A stretch of 64,000 nucleotides of DNA from CAVYVZ01 sp963772065 (lineage in GTDB: Bacteria > Acidobacteriota > Vicinamibacteria > Vicinamibacterales > UBA2999). Position 1 is the stretch's first letter, and each line of letters begins with the position of its first letter. A program made the position numbers and the translations under genes. Shown piece by piece: positions 44,086-53,309 of the stretch. The notes under the pieces are model-generated. The model was given only the letters and a program-made list of their open reading frames with translations. It was not told the DNA's origin and searched no databases. The stretch covers positions 310,001 through 374,000 of the forward strand of contig CAVYVZ010000010.1 in NCBI GenBank assembly GCA_963772065.1, written 5' to 3'.

Positions 44086-44637
44086 CTAGGCGCGTCGGTT
44101 GACGCGCTCGATTGCGGCGAGCTGCTCCTCGGTGAGACCGGCGCGGCTCAGCACCTCCAGGACGAAGTCTGTCTTCCCGAATACGTAGCTCTCGATATCG
44201 TTGGGGAATCGCGTGGCCAGGCGCTTCTTCAGCTCGCCATAGCGACGCGCGGCGTCGCGGTGCGCACGGAGATAGTCGCGGACCGCAAGCTGATTGACGA
44301 TGCCGATCGTGCCTTCAGGGCACAGATACACGTGGTGTCGTGGGAGATCAGGAGGATGGTCGAACGCCTCGCGGTCCTCGATGCCGAGATCGCCGAGATG
44401 GCGATATCCAAGCGTCGCCAGCCGCGGGATCGTGCGCGCCACGTCGCCTCGTCCGGCCACGATGATGGTCATGTCGATAATGGGCTTCGCCGCCAGGCCA
44501 GGCACCGAAGTGCTTCCCACGTGCTCGACGCGGACCGCGACGTCGGCAACCGCCGGCCAGATCCGCGCGCGAAGGGCCTCGAATCGGCGCGGCCATTCTT
44601 CGTCGTAGTCGGCCACGACGACCGTTCGATCGAACAT
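44086..44637 (-). CDS. GrpB (UPF0157) family nucleotidyltransferase-like protein
   Basis: 183 residues, the usual family length. VVVADYDEEWPRRFEALRA starts the fold; VRVEHVGSTSVPGLAAKPIIDM is the family signature and KPIIDM carries the nucleotidyltransferase-type acidic site. It ends with YVFGKTDFVLEVL. The family is predicted to transfer nucleotides but has no well-known substrate. It is divergent from the sigma factor gene across about 96 bases. Confidence 0.92.
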   Translation of the reverse strand: MFDRTVVVADYDEEWPRRFEALRARIWPAVADVAVRVEHVGSTSVPGLAAKPIIDMTIIVAGRGDVARTIPRLATLGYRHLGDLGIEDREAFDHPPDLPRHHVYLCPEGTIGIVNQLAVRDYLRAHRDAARRYGELKKRLATRFPNDIESYVFGKTDFVLEVLSRAGLTEEQLAAIERVNRRA

Positions 44638-44667
44638 GTGCGTACTGTGGCACCGCACGGCCGCCCC

Positions 44668-44673
44668 TACAAT
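44668..44673 (+). promoter_or_regulatory. Possible -10 box for the ECF sigma gene
   Basis: TACAAT lies 60 bases before the ATG at 44734. No strong -35 hexamer is visible 16-18 bases upstream. Confidence 0.35.
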
Positions 44674-44692
44674 ATCCGCACCCCGTGATTCG

Positions 44693-44706
44693 TCTACGAC
44701 CGTAGA
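44693..44706. promoter_or_regulatory. Palindrome TCTACG-N2-CGTAGA before the sigma gene
   Basis: Perfect 6-bp arms with a 2-base centre, between the -10 candidate and the ATG. Its position downstream of a likely transcription start would suit a repressor operator or a feedback site; nothing more can be said. Confidence 0.35.
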
Positions 44707-44733
44707 TTGAAGCGCGCAGCGAGCGTGCAGCGG

Positions 44734-45290
44734 ATGGCACTCGAAGAGGACCAGCGGATCTCCGAGGTGGTCAGACGGGAGCAGTCCCGGCTGCGCAACT
44801 TCATTCGGCGGCGAGTGCCCGACCCACGCGATGCTGAGGACATTCTCCAGGATGTCTTCTACAAGCTCGTCGAGGCGAATCGACTGCTGATGCCGATCGA
44901 GCACGTCACGGCCTGGCTGTTTCGCGTGGCGCGCAACTGCATCACCGATTTGTTCCGCAAGCGGGTCCCGGAGAGCTTTGGCGACCCGGCCGTCGCGGAC
45001 GAGGACGACGAAATGGTGCAGCTGGAAGATCTGCTGCCTTCGCCCGATGCCGGACCGGAGGCCGTGTACGCCCGCCACGTGCTGCTCGATGAACTCGAGT
45101 TGGCCGTCGACGAGCTGCCCGAGGAGCAGCGCGCGGTGTTCGTGGCCCACGAGCTGGAGGGGCGCAGCTTCAAGGAGATCGCCGCCGAGACGGGCGTGAG
45201 CGTGAACACGCTGCTCTCGCGCAAACGCTACGCGGTGCTCCGTCTGCGCCGGCGGCTGCAAAGCATCTACGACGAATCTTCATTGTCCCG
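44734..45290 (+). CDS. ECF-type RNA polymerase sigma factor (C-terminus unclear)
   Basis: About 185 residues. Region 2: LRNFIRRRVPDPRDAEDILQDVFYKLVEAN and HVTAWLFRVARNCITDLFRKR. Region 4: LDELELAVDELPEEQRAVFVAHELEGRSFKEIA, then VSVNTLLSRKRYAVLRLRRRL. The start is the ATG at 44734. After LQSIYDE the literal frame stays open to 45714 but reads as nonsense, while the true coding signal moves to the frame of the next feature. No stop occurs in any forward frame at the junction, so either an indel removed it or the factor is fused to the membrane protein that follows. Confidence 0.8.
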
Positions 45291-45629
45291 GCGGCTCTGC
45301 TGGGGATTGTGCTGTTCACCTTCATCGGCGGCGAAGTGGTGCTCCTCCTGTGGAATTGGCTGCTGCCGCCACTCTTCGGCTGGCCTCACATCACCTTCTG
45401 GCAAGCGCTCGGACTTCTGGCGCTCTGCCGGATCCTCTTCGGTGGATTTGGACGTCACGGTGGCGCTCGCTCGGGTTCAGCAATCCGCCGTCGCATGGCC
45501 GATCGAATGGCCGATCGCGTGGCGGAACGCTGGGAGCACATGGCGCCCGAGGAGCGTGAACGATTCCGGCAGCGCGTCCGCGAACGGTGCGGCTTCGACC
45601 CGTCCCCCGGCGAGAGCACGGGGCAATGA
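45276..45629 (+). CDS. Small membrane protein following the sigma factor
   Basis: About 117 residues in a different frame from the sigma factor. One long hydrophobic region (FIVPAALLGIVLFTFIGGEVV and LLLWNWLLPPLFGWPHITFW) precedes LLALCRILFGGFGRHGG and a soluble C-terminal RMADRMADRVAERWEHMAPEERERF. Small proteins of this type accompany ECF sigma genes and may modulate them. The first standard start codon is the GTG at 45309, but the hydrophobic coding signal extends to about 45276, which fits a lost base at the junction. Confidence 0.7.
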   Translation: MFIVPAALLGIVLFTFIGGEVVLLLWNWLLPPLFGWPHITFWQALGLLALCRILFGGFGRHGGARSGSAIRRRMADRMADRVAERWEHMAPEERERFRQRVRERCGFDPSPGESTGQ

Positions 45630-45655
45630 ACAGGCAGTGAGGGAGAGGCGCCTTC

Positions 45656-45756
45656 GCCCGGGCTTCCGGCTCCGGGCTCCGGCTTCGGCATTGCGCCGGC
45701 ACATCCGGCCGTGAACAGATGCCTGAAGCCAGAAACCTGGAGCCCGAAGTCCGGGC
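45656..45756. repeat. Heptad-word inverted repeat between convergent genes
   Basis: The left arm (45656-45694) reads CGGGCTT, CCGGCTC, CGGGCTC, CGGCTTC. The right arm (45721-45756), on the other strand, reads CGGACTT, CGGGCTC, CAGGTTT, CTGGCTT, CAGGCAT. It ends 3 bases before the mreB stop and could act as a bidirectional terminator. Confidence 0.82.
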
Positions 45757-45758
45757 GA

Positions 45759-46781
<1,023 letters not shown>

Positions 46782-47016
46782 GTAAGCCTCCTGAGATGAA
46801 CGGGCGCGCGCCCTAAGCGCAAGTGCCATGCCCGGTTGAGCTGTTCTCCGCAATCAGGCCCGTGACGAAAATGTCGGCCAAATTTGCAGATTCCGCTCTA
46901 AAGGCCGTATCGGCCTGAGCCCGTTGACTCTGCAGCAACGCCAACAAAGCGACACTGAGCCTCAAAACGGTAATCGCGTGGCACCGCGCTTGCCTCTCGA
47001 GTTTTCGGGAGGAGTC

Positions 47017-47304
47017 ATGGAAAAACGTGAATGGAAACGTGATCGCGAGGAACCGAAGACCGACCTCGAGAGCCCGCTCGGTATCGCAGGCACGCCGGTC
47101 ACGCCGGACGCGCCCGACCACATGCGCGCGTCGGATGACGACGAGGAAGCGCGCCGCCGCCGCAACCGCGGTCTTTCAGCCGATAACGACACCCCGCGCG
47201 ACCCGCTGGCGGACGTCAACCGCGATCATAAGGGCGCAACCGGCATCGACATGGGCGCCGGCGGGCACAACACGCAGATCTCGGACAAGGGCACCAAGCC
47301 CTAA
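47017..47304 (+). CDS. Small hydrophilic protein of unknown function
   Basis: 95 residues from an ATG with GGAGG 6 bases upstream. Very charged and probably disordered: MEKREWKRDREEPKTDLESP, RASDDDEEARRRRNRGLSAD, then a Gly-rich end MGAGGHNTQISDKGTKP. No Cys, no membrane segment. Such composition resembles small stress or DNA-associated proteins, but I do not recognise a family. The stop is directly followed by the largest word-repeat hairpin. Confidence 0.65.
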   Translation: MEKREWKRDREEPKTDLESPLGIAGTPVTPDAPDHMRASDDDEEARRRRNRGLSADNDTPRDPLADVNRDHKGATGIDMGAGGHNTQISDKGTKP

Positions 47305-47545
47305 GTCATAGGTCAAGGGTCAAAGGTCAAAGGTCAGGTCAAAGGTCTAGGTCTAGGTCTAGGTCCAGGTTTAGGTACTAGGTACTAGGTCAAAGGTTCT
47401 AGGTCCAGGTTCGAAGTTCGAACTTTGACTTTGAACCGCGACCTCGTACCTTTGACCTAAGCTGAACCTAAACCTAGACCTAGATCTAAACCCAAACCTT
47501 TGACCTGACCTTTGACCTTTGACCTTGACCTTTGACCTTTGACCT
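47305..47545. repeat. 241-bp inverted repeat of AGGTCAA/TAGGTCT words
   Basis: The left arm (47308-47412) runs AGGTCAA, GGGTCAA, AGGTCAA, AGGTC, AGGTCAA, AGGTCTA and similar. The right arm (47419-47545) runs the complements TTTGACC, CTAGACC, CTAAACC. The centre is TTCGAAGTTCGAA. It fills the entire gap from the stop at 47304 to the ATG at 47546; its last word directly abuts the ATG. Folded, it gives an imperfect hairpin with arms of about 105-125 bases. Confidence 0.92.
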
Positions 47546-48244
47546 ATGTTGTGGCTCCTCATGATCGCCGGTGTTGCCGTCCTGGCCCACACCGCACCCT
47601 TCCCATTTCTGCTCGACGTCACCGAGCGCACTGTGTGGCGGATGCCGAAGACCGACCCGCCGACGATTTATCTCACGTTCGATGATGGCCCGAACCCGAC
47701 GGCAACGCCTCAACTGATGGACGTCCTCAAGAAGCACGGCGTGCGCGGAACGTTCTTCGTGATCGACAAGCACCTCACGAACGACAGTGCGCCAATCGTC
47801 AGACGCGCGTTCGAGGAAGGCCACGCGGTGGCGCTGCATTCACACACGCGCGTGCTGATGTTCTACCGGCCTGCGCGGGTGTCGACGACGCTGCAGGAAG
47901 CGGCGGCGCGCATCGAGGTGATGACCGGTCATCCCCCGTGCCGGGCGTTCCGGCCGCACGCCGGCCATCGCAGCATCACGATGCTCGACGGCGCGGGCGG
48001 CGCCGGCTACAGAGTCATCGGCTTCGGCTGGATGCTCTGGGACTTCAACTTCTTCCGCGGGAAAACGGCCGACTCGCTCGCACCGCGGCTCGCGCGGAGG
48101 GCGTCTCCCGGAGACATCATCGTGATTCACGACGGCCACCACAAGAACCCGCGCGCCGACCGGCGCTACGCGGTGGAGACCGTTGACGCACTGATTCCGA
48201 GGTTGAAGGAGAAGGGATTTCAGTTCGGGACGATCTGTCCTTAG
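47546..48244 (+). CDS. Polysaccharide deacetylase (NodB domain) family protein
   Basis: 232 residues. A hydrophobic N-terminus (LWLLMIAGVAVLAHTAPFPF) is a signal anchor. The NodB domain shows motif 1 LTFDDGPNPTATP with the catalytic and metal Asp, motif 2 ALHSHTRVLMF, motif 3 FRPHAGHRS and motif 5 IIVIHDGHHKN. Motif 2 normally ends in His (HxxxH type); here the second metal histidine is displaced or replaced by Arg, so activity may be altered. Relatives remove N-acetyl groups from chitin or peptidoglycan. It is convergent with typA, overlapping 4 bases. Confidence 0.88.
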   Translation: MLWLLMIAGVAVLAHTAPFPFLLDVTERTVWRMPKTDPPTIYLTFDDGPNPTATPQLMDVLKKHGVRGTFFVIDKHLTNDSAPIVRRAFEEGHAVALHSHTRVLMFYRPARVSTTLQEAAARIEVMTGHPPCRAFRPHAGHRSITMLDGAGGAGYRVIGFGWMLWDFNFFRGKTADSLAPRLARRASPGDIIVIHDGHHKNPRADRRYAVETVDALIPRLKEKGFQFGTICP

Positions 48245-50079
48245 TCGTCTGAGCGCTTCGGCCGCATGTTGGCGGCCAGAATGCGCTTGCGCAGGCGGAT
48301 CGTCTTCGGCGTCACCTCGACGAGCTCATCGTCGTTGATGAATTCGATCGCATTTTCGAGCGACAGCTTCTTCGGCGGGATCAGGCGGATTGCTTCATCG
48401 GCCGTCGAGGCGCGCATGTTCGTCTGCTTCTTTTCCTTCGTGACGTTCACGTCCATGTCGTTGGGACGCGAGTTCTCGCCGATGATCATGCCCTGGTACA
48501 CGGCCGTGCCGGGCTCGATGAAGATTTCCCCCCGCTCCTGCAGGTTGTAGATCGCATACGCTGTGGCGACGCCCGTGCGGTCGGCCACCAGCGCGCCGTT
48601 CTGGCGCGACGCGATCGCGCCGTGCCACGGCTCCCAGCCGGCAAACAGATGGTTCATGATGCCGGTCCCGCGCGTATCGGTCAGAAACTGCGAGCGGAAG
48701 CCGATGAGGCCGCGCGCCGGAATCCGGAACTCCAGCCGCACGCGCCCGCTTCCGTGGTTCACCATCTTGCTGAGCACGCCTCGCCGGGTGCCGGCCTGCG
48801 CGATCACGACGCCCTGAAAGTCTTCGGGGATGTCGATCACGAGGTCTTCGACCGGCTCCGACTTGATGCCATCGATCTCCTTGGTCACGATATCCGGCCG
48901 GGACACCTGCACCTCGTACCCTTCGCGCCGCATCATCTCGATCAGGATGGACAGCTGCAGCTCGCCGCGCCCGATCACCTTCATCTGCTCCGGCGAGTCG
49001 GTTTCCTCGACCCGCACGGACACGTTGCCAAGCAGCTCCTTGTCCAGGCGCTCGCGAAGGTTCCGCGATGTCACGTACTGCCCGTCGCGGCCCGACATCG
49101 GAGACGTGTTGATGCCGAAGACCATGGACACCGTCGGCTCGTCGATGGCGATGGGAGGGATCGCCACGCGGTGTTCGGGGCTGGCGATCGTCTCGCCGAT
49201 GGTGATGTCCTCGATGCCCGCCAGGCAGACGATATCGCCGGCGGCCGCCTGCTCGATCTCGATCCGTTTCAGCCCGTCGAAGGCGAACAGCTTCGTCACG
49301 CGCGTGTCGTTGGCCGTCCCCTCGAGCTTCAGCACCGCGATGGGATCGTTCAGCTTCACGGTGCCGTTGAAGATCCGGCCGATGGCGATGCGCCCGAGAT
49401 AGTCGCTCGAATCGAGGTTGGCCACCAGCATCTGCAGCGGCGCCTGAGGATTGCCACGCGGCGGCGGGACATGGTCGACGATCGCCTGGAAGAGCGGCCG
49501 GAGATCGGCGCCCGCCTGACCCATCTCGGTCGACGCGGTCCCTTCGCGGGCGTTCGTGAAGAGCACCGGGAACTCGATCTGGTCTTCCGTCGCGTCGAGG
49601 TCGATGAACAGGTCGTAGACCTCGTTCAGCACCTCCTTGGGCCTCGCGTCGGCGCGATCGATCTTGTTCAGCACGACGATCGGCGGCAGGCCACGCTCCA
49701 GGGCCTTCCGCAGCACGAACCGGGTCTGTGGAAGCGGCCCCTCGGAGGCGTCCACGAGCAGCATCACGCCATCGACCATGGACAGCGTGCGCTCCACTTC
49801 CCCGCCAAAGTCGGCATGGCCCGGCGTATCGACGATGTTGATGAGGAGGTCGCCGAAGTGAACCGCCGTGTTCTTCGCCAGGATGGTGATCCCGCGCTCG
49901 CGCTCGAGATCCATGCTGTCCATCACGCGGTCTGCCACCTGCTGATTGGCGCGGAACGACCCGCTCTGCCGGAGCAGCGCATCGACCAGCGTGGTCTTGC
50001 CATGATCCACGTGGGCGATGATGGCGACATTCCGGCGCAGAGGGTTTGCTATTTGGCGGGTTTTCTGGTGCGGGGACAT
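48241..50079 (-). CDS. typA: Ribosome-binding GTPase TypA/BipA
   Basis: 612 residues, the usual length. G1 AHVDHGKTTL, G2 in RERGITILAKN, G3 DTPGHADFGGEV, G4 NKIDRADARP. The EF-G-like domains II, III and V follow, then the family-specific C-terminal domain with GLIGFRSQFLTDTRGTG and NVTKEKKQTNMRAS. TypA is an EF-G relative that binds 70S ribosomes under stress and aids assembly at low temperature. The start at 50079 is 18 bases from repeat units that also precede ettA. Confidence 0.96.
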   Translation of the reverse strand: MSPHQKTRQIANPLRRNVAIIAHVDHGKTTLVDALLRQSGSFRANQQVADRVMDSMDLERERGITILAKNTAVHFGDLLINIVDTPGHADFGGEVERTLSMVDGVMLLVDASEGPLPQTRFVLRKALERGLPPIVVLNKIDRADARPKEVLNEVYDLFIDLDATEDQIEFPVLFTNAREGTASTEMGQAGADLRPLFQAIVDHVPPPRGNPQAPLQMLVANLDSSDYLGRIAIGRIFNGTVKLNDPIAVLKLEGTANDTRVTKLFAFDGLKRIEIEQAAAGDIVCLAGIEDITIGETIASPEHRVAIPPIAIDEPTVSMVFGINTSPMSGRDGQYVTSRNLRERLDKELLGNVSVRVEETDSPEQMKVIGRGELQLSILIEMMRREGYEVQVSRPDIVTKEIDGIKSEPVEDLVIDIPEDFQGVVIAQAGTRRGVLSKMVNHGSGRVRLEFRIPARGLIGFRSQFLTDTRGTGIMNHLFAGWEPWHGAIASRQNGALVADRTGVATAYAIYNLQERGEIFIEPGTAVYQGMIIGENSRPNDMDVNVTKEKKQTNMRASTADEAIRLIPPKKLSLENAIEFINDDELVEVTPKTIRLRKRILAANMRPKRSDD

Positions 50080-50096
50080 CCAACCACTATACCCGG

Positions 50097-50218
50097 TCGG
50101 TGCGATCAGCCCTTCGATGTCGGTGCGATCCTGATCCAGTCGGTGCGATCTCGATCAAGTCGGTTGAACGCACCGACGTGTAGGAGGATCGCACCAACAG
50201 CGTCAGCGGGATCGCACC
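50097..50218. repeat. TCGGTGCGATC repeat cluster upstream of typA
   Basis: Direct copies at 50097, 50120 and 50140 (spacing 23 then 20) and a truncated one at 50160. Inverted copies: CGCACCGA at 50169, GATCGCACC at 50187, and GATCGCACC at 50210 abutting the stop at 50219. The whole forms a loose inverted repeat filling nearly all of the space upstream of typA. Confidence 0.85.
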
Positions 50219-52678
50219 CTAGGTCCGAAGGGCTTCGACCGGATCGACGCGACTGGCCCTCCATGCCGGCAGGTACGTGGCGGCCATCGCCACCACGAGC
50301 AGGACCACCGGGATCAACGCGAAGGTCATCGGATCAGTGGCCGTGACGCCGAACAGCAGGTTCGTGACCAGGCGGGCGAGCGCAAATGCCGCGGCGAGGC
50401 CGATCGCCACTCCGCCCACGGCCAGGAGCACGCCCTGGCGAACGACCATGTTGCGTACGTCCTGCTGGCGCGCGCCGAGTGCGAGGCGGATGCCGAGCTC
50501 ACGCGTGCGCTGGCTCACCGAGTACGCCATCACGCCGTAGAGGCCGATCGCCGCCAAGAGCAGGGCGAGCAGCGCAAAGATGCCGAGGAGGCTCGCACCC
50601 ATGCGCGGCGCCCACAGCGCCTGCTCGAACACGTCCCGCAGCGTCGTCACGTTCAGCAGCGGCATCGTCGGCTCGAGCTGCTGCAGCTCGCGCCGAACGG
50701 TGTTCATGATGGCGGCCGGGTCTCCGGAGGCACGGACGTGCACGGTTGCCGCGGGCGCGTAGGTCTGCTCGAGCGAGGTGTACAGGTACGGCGTCGCGTT
50801 CTCGCCGAGGAAGTTGTACTTGCTGTCCGCCGCGATGCCGACGATCTGGATCGGGTTCGGATTACGGATGAACCGGAACTGGCGGCCAAGAGGATCCTCG
50901 CCCGGCCAGTACTGCTTCGCCATGGTCTCGTTGATGACCGCGACGAGAGGGGCGCCCTGGCGATCCGCATCGGTGATCTCGCGGCCGCGGACCACGCGGA
51001 TGCCGACCGTTCGGAAATAGCCGGGCATCACCTGCGAGAGCTGCGTGAGGCGGCCCGCCCGCGGATCGGTGATGTCCTGGCCGTCCTTGAAGACCGTCCG
51101 CGCGAATCCGCCGTCGAAGAGCGGCACGCTCGTCGACATGCTCACGGCTTCGACACCCGCCACCGACGACGCGCGCTCGATGAACCGCCGGTACACCTCC
51201 CGGCCACGTGCCTCGTCGTAGCCGTTCGTTCCCGGGTTCACGCCGAGAACGATCAGGCGATCGGCGTCGAACCCGGGATCGATCTGCTGTGCGTTGCCGA
51301 GGCTGCGCAGGAACAGACTGGCGCTGGCGAGGGCAATGAACGAGAGCCCGACCTGGCCGACGACGAGGAGATTGCGGGCGCTGTACCAGTGGCTCCCACT
51401 CGGGACCGTCGTGCGTTCCTTCAGCTCGGTGACGAGCTCAGTGCGCGACGATTGCAGCGCCGGTGCGAGGCCGAAGAGAACGCCGGTGAGGACGGAGACC
51501 GCAATCGTGAAGACGCCCACCGTGCTGTCGAACTGCAGATCGAGCGCGTTCTCCTGCAGGAACGCCGGCCGGAACGCCCAGAGCGCACTGCGCGCCCAGA
51601 AGGCCACGACGATACCGAGGGCGCCACCGAGGCCGGCCAGGAGAACGCTTTCCGTCAGGAGTTGCCGCATGAGCCTTGCGCGCGTGGCGCCGAGCGACAA
51701 CCGCACCGCAATCTCCTGCCGCCGCGCCGTGGCGCGCGCCAGCAGCAGGTTCGCGACGTTCCCGCACGCGATCAGCAGCACGAGCCCCACGACGGCCATC
51801 AGCAGCCCGCCGGCGAGCACCATGTTCTCGCGGAATCCCGGGTTGATCGTGGACTGCGCGATCGGGACCACCGTCACCGTTCGACCGCGGTTGTCCGAGG
51901 GGAACTGCTCCTCCAGGGCCTTCGCAATCCCCTGAAGGTTGCCCTGCGCCTGCTCCGCCGTCACGCCGTCCTTCAAACGGCCGTTCACCTGAAACACCAA
52001 GGCGCGTCGCGTGTCCCAGTTCTCCGCGGTGAAGCCGGTCGCCACCTCCCGATGCACACCGAAGGGCACCCACATCTCGGGGCCACCCAGCGTCGTCGTC
52101 CCGCGGAATCCCTCGCCGGTGACACCGATGACGGTGAACGCGCGTCCGTTCACGGTAATCGTGTCGCCGAGAATGTCGGCGCGGCCGCCGTATCGCCGCA
52201 GCCAGAGACCGTGCGCCAGAACCACGACTGGACTCGCGCCGGGCCGGTCGTCATCGGCGCCTCGGAAGCCGCGTCCCACCGCCATCGGCGCGCCGAGGAC
52301 GTCGAAGTAATTGCCCGTGACGATCTGCCCGAAGACCTGCTCCGGCTCGCCGCGGCCGGAGAGGTTCATCGGCACGAATGCGGCGGCAACCATGCCGTCG
52401 AAGGTATCGTTCTTTACGCGCAGGTCGTCGAAGTTTGGCCGCGACATCTGCGCGAACGCGCCGAAGGGGCCCGCGCGCTCATCCGTCGTGAACACCGACA
52501 CGAGCCGCGACGAGTCCTTCACCGGGAGCGGATTCAGCAGCACCGCGTTGACGATTGTGAAGATCGTCGTGTTCGCGCCGATGCCGAGCGCGAGCGACAG
52601 GGCGGCGACGATCGTCAGCGCCGGGCTTCGAAGCATCAGCCGCGCGCCGTACCTGATGTCGTGGAGCAGTGTGGCCAT
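50219..52678 (-). CDS. MacB/FtsX-type permease (ADOP family)
   Basis: 819 residues. The N-terminal MacB periplasmic core is preceded by the family start LLHDIRYGARLMLRSPALTI and ALSLALGIGANTTIFTIVNAVLL. Membrane segments occur at about 20-45, 285-305, 330-380 and 395-420, then a second FtsX module with segments near 700-815 and the ending VDPVEALRT. This duplicated permease without its own ATPase matches the 'acidobacterial duplicated orphan permease' type. Substrates are unknown. No MacA or ATPase gene is adjacent. Confidence 0.92.
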   Translation of the reverse strand: MATLLHDIRYGARLMLRSPALTIVAALSLALGIGANTTIFTIVNAVLLNPLPVKDSSRLVSVFTTDERAGPFGAFAQMSRPNFDDLRVKNDTFDGMVAAAFVPMNLSGRGEPEQVFGQIVTGNYFDVLGAPMAVGRGFRGADDDRPGASPVVVLAHGLWLRRYGGRADILGDTITVNGRAFTVIGVTGEGFRGTTTLGGPEMWVPFGVHREVATGFTAENWDTRRALVFQVNGRLKDGVTAEQAQGNLQGIAKALEEQFPSDNRGRTVTVVPIAQSTINPGFRENMVLAGGLLMAVVGLVLLIACGNVANLLLARATARRQEIAVRLSLGATRARLMRQLLTESVLLAGLGGALGIVVAFWARSALWAFRPAFLQENALDLQFDSTVGVFTIAVSVLTGVLFGLAPALQSSRTELVTELKERTTVPSGSHWYSARNLLVVGQVGLSFIALASASLFLRSLGNAQQIDPGFDADRLIVLGVNPGTNGYDEARGREVYRRFIERASSVAGVEAVSMSTSVPLFDGGFARTVFKDGQDITDPRAGRLTQLSQVMPGYFRTVGIRVVRGREITDADRQGAPLVAVINETMAKQYWPGEDPLGRQFRFIRNPNPIQIVGIAADSKYNFLGENATPYLYTSLEQTYAPAATVHVRASGDPAAIMNTVRRELQQLEPTMPLLNVTTLRDVFEQALWAPRMGASLLGIFALLALLLAAIGLYGVMAYSVSQRTRELGIRLALGARQQDVRNMVVRQGVLLAVGGVAIGLAAAFALARLVTNLLFGVTATDPMTFALIPVVLLVVAMAATYLPAWRASRVDPVEALRT

Positions 52679-52746
52679 GGTGTTCTTCGTTTCGTCCCGC
52701 GAGTAATTACGACAAAAACGAGTTTCTGTTTAACACAACGTCAGAC

Positions 52747-52774
52747 TTGACATATGCCTGCATAGGAATATGAT
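52747..52774 (+). promoter_or_regulatory. Sigma-70 type promoter for the SRPBCC gene
   Basis: TTGACA at 52747, a 16-base spacer and TATGAT at 52769. It gives a leader of about 50 bases before the ATG at 52833, which has AGGAG upstream. Confidence 0.65.
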
Positions 52775-52832
52775 GGCCATTACCCGGTTGGGGACAGCAA
52801 CTCGCCGGGCACGCGTTCAAAGGAGAACACGA

Positions 52833-53279
52833 ATGCTCACGGCACCTTCGATTGATAACCTCACGCTCGACCTCAAGCAGGAGGTTCACGTCCAGGCGTC
52901 GCTCGACGCAACGTTTGGCGCGGTGCTCACGCAGATGGGGCGACTGAACGAGACGCCCGACGGCAAGCCACTCCCCATGACGCTCGAGGCGTGGCCGGGC
53001 GGGCGATGGTACCGCGACCTCGGTAGCAACAACGGCCACCTCTGGGGGCATGTCCAGAGCATCAAGCGTCCGACGCTGCTCGAAATCACCGGGCCGTTGT
53101 TCATGTCGTCCCCGGTCCTGTCGAACGTGCAGTATCGCCTGACCGAAGTCGATGGCGGGACGCTGATCGTGTTCCGGCACACCGCGCTGGGTTTCATCGC
53201 GGACGACTACAGAAAAGGTTTGCAGGCAGGCTGGGCCCCATTGCTCGAACGGATTCGTCGAGCGGCCGAGGCTGCGTAA
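52833..53279 (+). CDS. SRPBCC (START/Bet v 1-like) domain protein
   Basis: 148 residues from an ATG with AGGAG 8 bases upstream. It is an AHSA1/SRPBCC ligand-binding fold: VHVQASLDATFGAVLTQMG, LEAWPGGRWYRDLGSNNGHLWG, RPTLLEITGPLFMSSP, LIVFRHTALGFIADDY. Such proteins bind hydrophobic ligands or act as cyclases; the ligand is unknown. It is followed 30 bases later by a DinB-fold gene, a pair common in Acidobacteriota. Confidence 0.88.
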   Translation: MLTAPSIDNLTLDLKQEVHVQASLDATFGAVLTQMGRLNETPDGKPLPMTLEAWPGGRWYRDLGSNNGHLWGHVQSIKRPTLLEITGPLFMSSPVLSNVQYRLTEVDGGTLIVFRHTALGFIADDYRKGLQAGWAPLLERIRRAAEAA

Positions 53280-53309
53280 CCCGCACGTCAAAAACGCAGG
53301 AGATCCAAC

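Noticed and set aside
44707..44733. TTG start of the sigma factor at 44707
   Set aside because: The ATG at 44734 gives a normal ECF N-terminus; the TTG adds residues overlapping a palindrome.
47401..47430. tRNA-like GGTTCGAA in the AGGTCAA repeat
   Set aside because: No cloverleaf can be drawn; the word is the centre of the palindrome.
47305..47545. Telomere-like or origin iteron reading of the AGGTCAA array
   Set aside because: No DnaA boxes, no replication genes, and the complementary arm makes an inverted repeat rather than direct iterons.
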